From positions 1 through 10,436 of the forward strand of contig JACPTT010000065.1 of NCBI GenBank assembly GCA_016192645.1: DNA of 10,436 bases. The letters are read 5' to 3'. Shown here piece after piece: positions 1-5,658 of the stretch (position 1 is the stretch's first letter; each line of letters begins with the position of its first letter). The translations under genes were made by a program, and so were the position numbers. The DNA comes from Candidatus Levyibacteriota bacterium (GTDB lineage Bacteria > Patescibacteriota > Microgenomatia > Levybacterales > UBA12049). The notes below the pieces were generated by a model. The model was not told the origin of the DNA. It saw nothing but the letters and a program-made list of their open reading frames with translations, and ran no database searches.

Positions 1-182
1 GGTTCAATGGGCGGATTATTTTATTTTTTTGGGGAAAGAGCATTTACTTCCCAAACGCCCGGAATAGCAAACGCTTCAATCAACGGAGAACTGATGTTGC
101 GGCCATACGGAACATTCCCTCACCCAAATGTTTTAGGAGGATACCTCACGATCGCCATGGCGATTGTGGTATTAAATATCAA

Positions 183-198
183 TCCGCCAGCTGGCGGA
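183..198. repeat. 16-bp perfect palindrome inside the Wzy-like gene
   Basis: TCCGCCAG/CTGGCGGA is a perfect 16-bp palindrome. It is flanked downstream by AATATCG AATATCA, a 7-bp-period motif. In protein it adds NPPAGGQISNIKK between two membrane helices without breaking the frame. It resembles the palindromic in-frame insertions known as RPEs in Rickettsia, though no homology to them is claimed. Confidence 0.7.
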
Positions 199-646
199 CA
201 AATATCGAATATCAAAAAGATACTGCTTGGTGGTGCCCTTATGATTGGAACCTTGGCGCTTGTTTTGACGATGAGTCGGGTTGCGATTCTGTTATGGATG
301 GGCGTATTAGTATTTGTTAGCTTAACAAAGCTAAAGGAGAACTTCAAAAAAAGAAGGGGTTTGGCTTTTCTTTTTCTTTTGCCGATCCTTTTAATTTTTG
401 CTGTTTCTTTTTTCTTTCCGCTGAAGGCAAGGCTGTTTGGCATAAATCTTGCGGACGAGCCGGTTGTTGAAAGAATAGCTCTAATGAAGTCTAAACAATT
501 TTTTAGTTAACCTGCCGAGTTATCTTGAAAAACCAGTTGATATCTTTACTCTTCAACCAGTGCATAATATCTATTTGCTTATAGCGGCGGAGACAGGAGC
601 TCTAGGAGCTGTCTTATTTTTTTTGTTCTTAGGAAAAACATATAAA

Positions 647-717
647 AGAATCAAGAATCAAGAATCAAGAATCAAGAGCAAGAAATTCATTGTTCATAAT
701 TCATTATTCTTGATTCT
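647..717. repeat. Heptameric direct repeats with inverted arm
   Basis: Four perfect tandem copies of AGAATCA occupy 647-674. After a short gap a second array follows in which TTC recurs exactly every 7 bp (686, 693, 700, 707, 714). ATTCTTGATTCT at 706-717 is the reverse complement of AGAATCAAGAAT at 647-658, so a 12-bp stem can form. The element is read through in frame and encodes a hydrophilic stretch followed by part of a helix in the Wzy-like C-terminal region. Confidence 0.85.
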
Positions 718-846
718 ATCAATGGTGCTGGTTCTTGGTTTTTTTGACCATTATTTTTTAACTCTTCAGCAAGGTAGGATGCTTTTGAGTTTTGCTTTGG
801 GACTGTGTTGGGCAAAAAGTCTTAACAGCTAATTATCGTTTTCTTT

Positions 847-875
847 TTCCCATATCCATTTTTTTCTGCTACAAT
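847..875 (+). promoter_or_regulatory. Candidate promoter upstream of rnhA
   Basis: TTCCCA (847-852), a 17-bp spacer, then TACAAT (870-875). The -10 box is good and the -35 box matches the consensus at four of six positions. Transcription would start near 882. That gives a leader of about 55 bases before the chosen rnhA start, unlike the near-leaderless arrangement at other promoters in this window. Confidence 0.5.
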
Positions 876-891
876 GAGGAAGAGAAAGCCT

Positions 892-936
892 ATGGAATGG
901 CTCCCTTCAAAAATTTTATGCAAACATGTTTTTTAA
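892..936 (+). other. Possible 14-codon upstream ORF before rnhA
   Basis: ATG at 892 opens a 14-codon frame (MEWLPSKILCKHVF) that ends in TAA at 934-936. The stop lies one base before the ATG at 938. The purine-rich GAGGAAGAG at 876-884 is the only plausible Shine-Dalgarno-like sequence nearby. The tight spacing would allow translational coupling to rnhA. It is too short to judge by codon usage and may be chance. Confidence 0.2.
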
Positions 937-937
937 T

Positions 938-1351
938 ATGTTAAAAGTCTTTGCTGACGGAGGAGCACGAGGAAATCCCGGACCTGCGGCCGTTGGGGTC
1001 TATGTTGTTGACGAAAACAATCGGATTCTTTGCAAGGTTGGCCAAAAAATTGGCGTGGCAACAAATAACGTTGCCGAATATAAGGCAGTGATTGTTGCTC
1101 TTTCATTGCTTTTGCGAAAAAAGGAACTTCTGACCCACCGGCAGATCCAAATCTATCTTGATTCAAAATTGATTTTTTCTCAAATAAATGGGCTTTTCAA
1201 AATCAAAAATTCCGTATTAAGAGAGCTGCTTTTTGAGGTTCGGGAAAAAGAAGCAGAGCTTGCTGTCCCCATTCAATATTTTCATATCCCAAGAGAACAA
1301 AATAAAGAAGCAGACAAACTTGTTAATCTGGCGCTAGACAATAAGTTATAA
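938..1351 (+). CDS. rnhA: Ribonuclease HI
   Basis: Cytoplasmic endonuclease that cuts the RNA strand of RNA:DNA hybrids, removing primers and R-loops. The four metal-binding acidic residues of the RNase H fold are all visible, counting from this ATG: D7 in FADGGARGNPGP, E47 in NVAEYKAV, D75 in IYLDSKLI, and D126 in REQNKEADKLVN. H116 in the FHIPREQ loop can serve as the catalytic histidine. At 137 residues the protein is a single catalytic domain with no hybrid-binding extension. The ATG at 938 is preferred over the in-frame ATG at 926 because homologues normally begin within a few residues of the first beta strand (LKVFADGG). No Shine-Dalgarno precedes either start. It is followed 19 bp later by the DUF4012 gene, which has its own promoter overlapping the end of this gene. 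Confidence 0.94.
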   Translation: MLKVFADGGARGNPGPAAVGVYVVDENNRILCKVGQKIGVATNNVAEYKAVIVALSLLLRKKELLTHRQIQIYLDSKLIFSQINGLFKIKNSVLRELLFEVREKEAELAVPIQYFHIPREQNKEADKLVNLALDNKL

Positions 1352-1363
1352 CTCTCCTACAAT
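1335..1363 (+). promoter_or_regulatory. Promoter for the DUF4012 gene, predicting a leaderless mRNA
   Basis: TAGACA (1335-1340), an exact 17-bp spacer, and TACAAT (1358-1363). The -35 box lies inside the 3' end of rnhA. The -10 box ends 7 bp before the ATG at 1371, so the expected transcription start coincides with the start codon. Confidence 0.7.
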
Positions 1364-1370
1364 AGTTTTG

Positions 1371-3890
1371 ATGAATTCTTCGATGCTCATCGTTGACAGG
1401 GAAGGTCTTTTGGGTGAGGCAATTTCAAAAAAACTTCCAAGCGAGGCAGAGGTTATTTTTATTGATGAAAGGAAAAAAGTCCCAAAAATTCCAAACAATC
1501 ACTACGACTGCATTTTCTTTATCCAAAGCGAAAAGCTGGAAGAAAAAGATTTAAGAGAAGAAATTATAAAAAAGGCAGAGAATGATCGGGCAAGATTTAT
1601 TTACATACTCGGGCTTTCAAAAAAAACAAAAAAATATGCCGAAGAAGTAAAAAGTTTTTATAATAAAGCAAACGTTGTCGTTTACGGAGATTTATTCGGC
1701 GAAGAAGTTGTTTTTAAGATAGATAATGCAATTAACAGGTTTTTATACCAAGTAAAAACAAAAGGCATTCTTAAGGTGTTGGGCGGCGGAACTTTGAAAA
1801 CCTACCCCGTATTTTTTGAGGATGCAATAGCAAATATCTTAAAAGTTGTCTTTTTAGAACACAGGGAGAAAATTTTTTTTCTTTTTCCAAAAACAGCTTT
1901 AACCGAGCTCTCGCTTGCCCACCTAATTCAAAAGATAGATCCGCTACTGCGGATAGATTTTGCCAAAGGAGAGGATTTTGAAAAAGAAGCCTTGACTTTC
2001 CCAACAAAAGGAGAATATTTACTAGAAGAGGCTTACCCCTTAAAAAAGAAGATTGAAGGGGCACTTTCGTCTTTGACGACTGATTCTTTGTCTCCTCCTC
2101 TGCCGAAAAAAAATTCTAAAACCCCGCTTTTATTTGCTTTTTACTACTTGCTATTTATTTTAATTCTACCAAGCCTTCTAACCCTTTCTTCGGCTTTTGG
2201 CGGCGCTTGGGCGCTTAGCAACAGTAAAAAAATGATAGAAAAAGCTGATTTTTCTGCGGCTCGCAAATATGCAAGTATCTCTTTGACTTCATTTTCTTTT
2301 GCTCAAAAATCATCCGCAATTTTACTTTTGCAAGCAGGTTTAGTTGGGAAAAGAGAAGCGGTACTGCCAATCGCTTCGACTATAACTTCGGGAGGAAACA
2401 TCGCGCAGACAATGGTTTATTCGCTTGATGGTTTTGAGAGTTTCAAGCTTGTTTTTACCGGCAAAAGCCATAACCCAGAAGAGGATTTTTTGGAAGGGCT
2501 AAATAAGATAAAAAAAATAAAAACGATTCTTCAGGGAACAGCCGACGTAGATGTTCCCTCATCTCTTTCTCTTCTTACAAATATAGCAGATGTTCTGCCG
2601 GCTATTTTTGGATTTGAGAGCCCAAAAACTTACCTGGTGCTTTTTCAAAATAACATGGAACTTCGCCCGGGCGGAGGATTCATTGGCTCCTATGGAATTT
2701 TAAAAGTTGACAAAGGCAAAGTGCAAAGTTTTAACATATACGATGTTTACGACGCAGACGGACAGCTCAAGGGCCATGTTGAGCCGCCTTTTCCTATTCG
2801 GCGTTTTCTTCCCTCGGTCCACTGGTATCTTCGCGATAGCAACTTTTCGCCGGACTTTGCTAAAAGCGCATCATCTTCAGCCTTTTTCTTTAAAGAGGAA
2901 GTAAACGAAATAGCAGATGGAGTAATCGGGGTTGATGTGGCTTTCGTCAAAGGAATTCTTAAAACAATCGGTCCTGTCGATGTCCCGGATTACGAAGAGA
3001 AAGTTGAGTTTAACAATCTTTATTCCCTTGCCCAAAGTTATGCACAAAAAGATTTTTTTCCGGGCTCAACCCAAAAAAAAGATTTTTTGCGTTCTCTTTT
3101 TAATGCGATAAACGAAGATGTTTTGGAAAAAAAAGATATTTCGTATCTTTCTCTTGTCGAGGAAATAGCACAATCCGTAAAACAAAAACATCTTCTTTTT
3201 GCTTATGCCGACAAAAGCATTCAAAATGTTTTTACCGTAAATCGTCTTTCTTCAAGTCTTTGGGACGATAGGGAAGAAGGTCCACCTGTTGTGAATGACT
3301 TCTTGGGAATAAGCGAGGCAAACTTGGGAGTAAATAAGGCAAATTACTTTGTAAAGCGAAAAATAAATCAGGAGACTACTCTTGGTAAAGAAGGAACTAT
3401 TTCTGGAAAACTCACCCTTTCTTATCAAAATCAAGCAAGTTCCTCGGCGGGCGATTATAAAAACTACCTGCGCATTATCTTGCCGTTTGGAGCGAAGCTT
3501 TCTTCTATCTTAATTGATGAGACAGAACAAGCATTAGTAAAAGCCGTTACCGACCCGCTTGTCTATGAGAAGGCAGGTTTTGTTCCGCCAAATGGACTTG
3601 AGGTGGAGGAGACCGAAGAGCAAGGCAAAAGCATCTTTGGGTTTCTGGTAGCTATTCCTGCTCAATCATCAAAAACTGTGGAAATTGTCTATGTCTTGCC
3701 GCCCAAGCCATTACCAGACGTCTTTTCCTATAGCCTTTGGGTGTTTAAGCAGCCGGGAACAGAAGATGATCCTTACTCCTTTTCTCTTTCGTATCCGGAA
3801 GGATTTAAGCTCCTCAAAGGAGCCCCGCTCCGCGGGGCAAAAAACCTAGCGGAAGATATAAATTTTAAGATAGATTTGTTAAGCAAATAA
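1371..3890 (+). CDS. DUF4012 membrane protein with N-terminal epimerase-like domain
   Basis: An 839-residue protein with three parts. Residues 1-200 look like a degenerate extended SDR/NAD-dependent epimerase: MLIVDREGLLGEAISKKL as beta1-turn-alpha, then YDCIFFIQ, FIYILGLS, VVVYGDLFGEE, and GGGTLKTYPVFFEDAIANIL, which resembles the family's G.G...YVhVDDVA region. The glycine-rich GxxGxxG loop and the YxxxK dyad are not clearly kept, so catalysis is doubtful. One membrane helix lies near 251-275. The outer part carries the DUF4012 signature YLVLFQNNMELRPGGGFIGSYG at about 421-442, followed by a beta-rich C-terminus. DUF4012 has no settled biochemical role. It is common in Actinobacteria and CPR, often near glycan genes, which fits the Wzy-like remnant upstream. 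The ATG at 1371 is chosen over the TTG at 1368 and the ATG at 1383 because of promoter spacing. Confidence 0.87.
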   Translation: MNSSMLIVDREGLLGEAISKKLPSEAEVIFIDERKKVPKIPNNHYDCIFFIQSEKLEEKDLREEIIKKAENDRARFIYILGLSKKTKKYAEEVKSFYNKANVVVYGDLFGEEVVFKIDNAINRFLYQVKTKGILKVLGGGTLKTYPVFFEDAIANILKVVFLEHREKIFFLFPKTALTELSLAHLIQKIDPLLRIDFAKGEDFEKEALTFPTKGEYLLEEAYPLKKKIEGALSSLTTDSLSPPLPKKNSKTPLLFAFYYLLFILILPSLLTLSSAFGGAWALSNSKKMIEKADFSAARKYASISLTSFSFAQKSSAILLLQAGLVGKREAVLPIASTITSGGNIAQTMVYSLDGFESFKLVFTGKSHNPEEDFLEGLNKIKKIKTILQGTADVDVPSSLSLLTNIADVLPAIFGFESPKTYLVLFQNNMELRPGGGFIGSYGILKVDKGKVQSFNIYDVYDADGQLKGHVEPPFPIRRFLPSVHWYLRDSNFSPDFAKSASSSAFFFKEEVNEIADGVIGVDVAFVKGILKTIGPVDVPDYEEKVEFNNLYSLAQSYAQKDFFPGSTQKKDFLRSLFNAINEDVLEKKDISYLSLVEEIAQSVKQKHLLFAYADKSIQNVFTVNRLSSSLWDDREEGPPVVNDFLGISEANLGVNKANYFVKRKINQETTLGKEGTISGKLTLSYQNQASSSAGDYKNYLRIILPFGAKLSSILIDETEQALVKAVTDPLVYEKAGFVPPNGLEVEETEEQGKSIFGFLVAIPAQSSKTVEIVYVLPPKPLPDVFSYSLWVFKQPGTEDDPYSFSLSYPEGFKLLKGAPLRGAKNLAEDINFKIDLLSK
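3822..3838. repeat. GC-rich hairpin element inside the DUF4012 gene
   Basis: GCCCCGC - TCC - GCGGGGC forms a perfect 7-bp stem in an AT-rich gene and encodes GAPLRGA. It is followed by A residues, not T residues, so it is not an intrinsic terminator for the plus strand. Together with the palindrome at 183-198 it suggests small GC-rich insertions into genes. Confidence 0.6.
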
Positions 3891-3906
3891 AAGCGGGATT
3901 ACGGGA

Positions 3907-4188
3907 TCATTTGATGGGCCGCGATGAATTTTTTAAGTATGTTGTGGATCCTCTAGAGAGCCTCACAAAACCTTTAGCACAAGGATTTTCAATCTCGCCT
4001 TCAAAATCAAGGATGGTAATTCTTCTATCTCGCTTGAGCCTCTGTCCTTTACCAAAGACATGTGTTGGTATTTGATCCTGGGTTGGATATTGTCCATTTC
4101 CAGAAAATGCCCTCTCTATCTGTTCCGGCGGTTGTTCAATTAAAACACCTGGACTGATACCTCCCGGTCTTTCATGCGTCCCACCCAT
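3907..4188 (-). CDS. Small hypothetical protein, 93 aa
   Basis: Not recognised. The protein is soluble, with no signal peptide or membrane helix. It begins MGGTHERPGG, has a Pro/Gln-rich N-terminal part (EQPPEQIERAF, GQYPTQDQIPTHVF), then a basic patch (GKGQRLKRDRR) and an acidic stretch (ILDFEGEIENPCAKGF). The codons look ordinary for the window, and the composition is more protein-like than the opposite strand, which supports a real gene. It is convergent with the DUF4012 gene (16 bp between stops) and points away from the fibronectin-III gene. It ends in TGA, whereas the other genes end in TAA. No ribosome-binding site is present; a -10-like TATTAT (4200-4205) lies 11 bp before the ATG. 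The existence of the gene is moderately supported; no function is proposed. Confidence 0.5.
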   Translation of the reverse strand: MGGTHERPGGISPGVLIEQPPEQIERAFSGNGQYPTQDQIPTHVFGKGQRLKRDRRITILDFEGEIENPCAKGFVRLSRGSTTYLKNSSRPIK

Positions 4189-4199
4189 ATTATAGAAAT

Positions 4200-4205
4200 A
4201 TAATA
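4200..4205 (-). promoter_or_regulatory. Weak -10-like box for the minus-strand small gene
   Basis: TATTAT on the minus strand ends 11 bp before the ATG at 4188. A second TATAAT (4189-4194) abuts the ATG and is too close to act as its -10 box. No good -35 box is seen at 16-18 bp, so this is a weak call. Confidence 0.25.
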
Positions 4206-4227
4206 CTAGAGTTGTTTTCTTGTTTGC

Positions 4228-4324
4228 TTGACGGGGAAAAAACTTTTTCCTGTCAGCAACCTGACAAAGAAGTCTGCCTTCTTGGTAAGAAAGCCCAACG
4301 GTTGTTTAAAAAAACTTGACAACC
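4228..4324. repeat. Cluster of four inverted repeats in the intergenic region
   Basis: First: an imperfect stem at 4228-4256 with GGGAAAA pairing TTTTCC and GAC pairing GTC around one bulged G. Second: TGTCAG/CTGACA (4251-4256 and 4261-4266, 4-base loop), which shares its left arm with the first stem, so the two are mutually exclusive. Third: AAGAAG/CTTCTT (4267-4272 and 4278-4283). Fourth: GGTTGT/ACAACC (4300-4305 and 4319-4324), whose right arm overlaps the -35 box at 4316-4321. No T-tract follows any stem. The fourth could be an operator; the others could belong to an unrecognised small RNA or be chance. Confidence 0.4.
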
Positions 4325-4344
4325 ATTCTCAGAAGTAATACGAT
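4316..4344 (+). promoter_or_regulatory. Strong promoter for the fibronectin-III gene, predicting a leaderless mRNA
   Basis: Consensus TTGACA (4316-4321), an exact 17-bp spacer, and TACGAT (4339-4344). The -10 box ends 7 bp before the ATG at 4352, so transcription should begin at or next to the A of the start codon. The in-frame TTG at 4316 is part of the -35 box and cannot be the translational start. Confidence 0.8.
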
Positions 4345-4351
4345 CAATGCA

Positions 4352-5278
4352 ATGAAAAGCTTTTTCAACGAAAAGTTAACTAAATGTGTGTTAACTATAA
4401 TAGTCATTCTTATTGGCTACTTTTTGCTTTTGCCTGCAAACACCTTTGCAGAAGTAACAGCCCCTATCAATTTTCGCGTTGATCGGTATGCAGAATCAGA
4501 GGATCCGTCTACAAAATATGCAACGCTACAATGGGATGCAATAAGCGATGTCGTCTCTTATAACTTATATACTGTTGGATCAAGTGATATTTTCTTTGAT
4601 TCTTCGCCAACAAATGCGTACACGTTAAAATTCAATAAAAATTCTATTTTCTATTTTAAAGTAACAGCAGTAGATAAAAATGGAAGAGAAGGATCAAAAA
4701 GTCAAACAGTATCGGTAGAGTTTCCAAGCGCGGGAGTCAGCCTTACCAGCCCCAAAAACTTAAGAATTTCTCAGACAGAAACAACAGCAAACAAAAGTGT
4801 TAAAAAAGTCCATATTTTTTGGGATCCAGTCCCTGGGGCGACTTCATATATAGTATATAAAAACGCAGGGACAACATATTATTATCACATAACAGTAGAT
4901 ACTAATTTGTACGAAATGGATATCCCTGTTTCATCCACTTTCTACATTGCTGTATCTGCAAAAAAAAACAACTTGGAAAGCGCTCGCTCGCAGGTACTCA
5001 CCATAGATCTTTCCAAAGAAGCAGAAGGCCAAAAAATGGCATCTCCGTCTGTTGTTTCAGATCTAAAAGAGGACATAAAAAATACCAATCTCGAGACAAC
5101 AATGTCGCCTGAAGCTAAGACTTCCGATGAGAATATAGAAAAACTAAAAAAATTAGAGCAAGATGTTAAAAACTTACAGGGCGAGGTACAAACGCAATCA
5201 AAAAACCAAAATCAATTACAAAGACTTGTTGAAAACATTACGAACTTCTTAAAGAGAATCTTTGGATTTGGTGGTTAA
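4352..5278 (+). CDS. Secreted protein with two fibronectin-III-like domains and C-terminal coiled coil
   Basis: A 308-residue exported protein. Residues 1-33 form a Sec signal peptide: a basic start (MKSFFNEKLTK), a hydrophobic core (VLTIIVILIGYFLLL), and a likely signal peptidase I site NTFA|E. Two beta-sandwich repeats follow at about 36-124 and 132-222. They share a fibronectin-III-like pattern: a P..NLRI/FRV first strand, a central W (LQWDAISDVVSYNLY and IFWDPVPGATSYIVY), and a late strand FYFKVTAVD / FYIAVSAKK. A Ser/Thr/Lys-rich linker leads to a coiled coil (about 260-297) and an amphipathic tail NFLKRIFGFGG. The protein probably acts outside the membrane in adhesion or surface structure; the ligand is unknown. 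There is no sortase motif and no lipobox. The start is fixed by the promoter and the signal peptide. It appears to be a single-gene transcript. Confidence 0.8.
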   Translation: MKSFFNEKLTKCVLTIIVILIGYFLLLPANTFAEVTAPINFRVDRYAESEDPSTKYATLQWDAISDVVSYNLYTVGSSDIFFDSSPTNAYTLKFNKNSIFYFKVTAVDKNGREGSKSQTVSVEFPSAGVSLTSPKNLRISQTETTANKSVKKVHIFWDPVPGATSYIVYKNAGTTYYYHITVDTNLYEMDIPVSSTFYIAVSAKKNNLESARSQVLTIDLSKEAEGQKMASPSVVSDLKEDIKNTNLETTMSPEAKTSDENIEKLKKLEQDVKNLQGEVQTQSKNQNQLQRLVENITNFLKRIFGFGG

Positions 5279-5319
5279 TTCTTCCAAATGTTAATACAGA
5301 AGAAAAAGAGAAATACCAA

Positions 5320-5540
5320 TGCAATCCTAGCTTTATCTGCAAAAGCACGATATTTAGTTCTCCTTTCAACTAATGCACAACTGTCAATCTCTTATCTTTA
5401 CGTATCTTGGCTTTTGTTCTCTGGACTTGTCGTATTGATATTTTCAATTGTTTTTCTGCTTGTTCATTCGTGATTTCTCCTACAACGCAGCCGTGAGAAC
5501 ATCTGCTCACTCTTGCTCTTTTACCGTAAGCGTTGCTCCT
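5320..5540 (-). pseudogene. Decayed N-terminus of a helix-turn-helix transposase (ISNCY-like)
   Basis: Read on the minus strand across several frames, the pieces join into one recognisable protein start: VKEQE (stop) ADVLTAAL, then a 1-base shift, GEITNEQAEKQLKISIRQVQR and TKAKIRKDK, then VVH (TAG) LKGEL, then another shift, RAFADKARIAL. The layout GEIT..QA..L.IS.RQVQR.K..IRK followed by VVHGLKG.LSNR is that of the N-terminal DNA-binding domain of ISNCY-type transposases. AGGAG at 5536-5540 lies 8 bases before an ACG (5525-5527) that may be a mutated start codon. The catalytic DDE part is absent and no terminal repeats are found, so this is a fossil. The plus-strand frame at 5288-5473 is interpreted as its shadow. 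The family name is from memory of the motif, so moderate confidence. From 5279 to 5658 I see no intact gene. Confidence 0.5.
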
Positions 5541-5607
5541 GCCGTCCAACCATAATGACGGGTCATGCCTTTCGCCGCAGTTTTTTTTAATGTTGGACTA
5601 ACAAAGC

Positions 5608-5647
5608 TTGACTTCCCCTTGCCAAACAAATATAAAATCACTACAAT
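5608..5647 (+). promoter_or_regulatory. Two overlapping promoters before the winged-helix regulator gene
   Basis: Pair A is TTGACT (5608-5613), 17 bp, TATAAA (5631-5636). Pair B is TTGCCA (5619-5624), 17 bp, TACAAT (5642-5647), ending 11 bp before the ATG at 5659. Either would leave a leader of about 4 to 17 bases with no Shine-Dalgarno. The in-frame TTG at 5608 is the -35 box of pair A, so it is not the start codon. Confidence 0.65.
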
Positions 5648-5658
5648 TAATTCTTGCT

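Larger units (their letters stand above)
1..832 (+). pseudogene. O-antigen ligase / Wzy_C-like membrane protein, 3' part, broken by internal deletion
   Basis: The reading frame is open at the left edge, so the 5' end lies outside the window. The first frame (1-510) encodes hydrophobic helices and the Wzy_C-type motif RPYGTFPHPNVLGGYL. It then continues as ERIALMKS and stops at 508-510. A second frame, shifted by one base, reads SLNNFLVNLPSYLEKP and then QPVHNIYLLIAAETGALG, the usual C-terminal loop of this family, and ends at 832. Family members normally have about 15 residues between these halves, containing a segment like HPLFGVG. That stretch is missing here, so the lesion looks like a deletion of roughly 45 bases (not a multiple of 3) near 486-491 rather than a simple slip. 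Intact relatives polymerise or ligate surface glycans at the cytoplasmic membrane. An assembly error could give the same picture. The family call is fairly secure; real inactivation is less so. Confidence 0.75.

Noticed and set aside
496..512. Programmed frameshift at the T-run of the Wzy-like gene
   Set aside because: A slip there would still lack the roughly 15 conserved residues. The family-like sequence resumes upstream of the T-run in the other frame, which indicates a deletion.
3822..3843. Intrinsic terminator at the end of the DUF4012 gene
   Set aside because: The stem is strong but is followed by A residues, lies before the stop codon, and has no T-tract on either strand in the correct position.
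3914..4075. 53-codon plus-strand ORF opposite the 93-residue hypothetical protein
   Set aside because: It is shorter, and its sequence looks random beyond the first residues, while the minus-strand frame is longer and more protein-like.
4316..4351. TTG at 4316 as the start of the fibronectin-III protein
   Set aside because: It is the first triplet of a consensus -35 box and would put 12 residues before a complete signal peptide that begins at 4352.
5288..5473. 61-codon plus-strand ORF with a hydrophobic C-terminus
   Set aside because: The opposite strand holds a recognisable, decayed transposase DNA-binding domain, and the hydrophobic run is the antisense of its Lys/Gln-rich helices. No promoter or ribosome-binding site precedes it.
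5493..5524. Terminator GTGAG/CTCAC followed by a T-rich stretch
   Set aside because: The stem is only 5 bp with an 8-base loop and an interrupted T-tract, and it lies within the transposase fossil.
5608..5658. TTG at 5608 as the start of the regulator
   Set aside because: It is the -35 box of a promoter with 17-bp spacing to TATAAA; the ATG at 5659 fits the expected transcription start.
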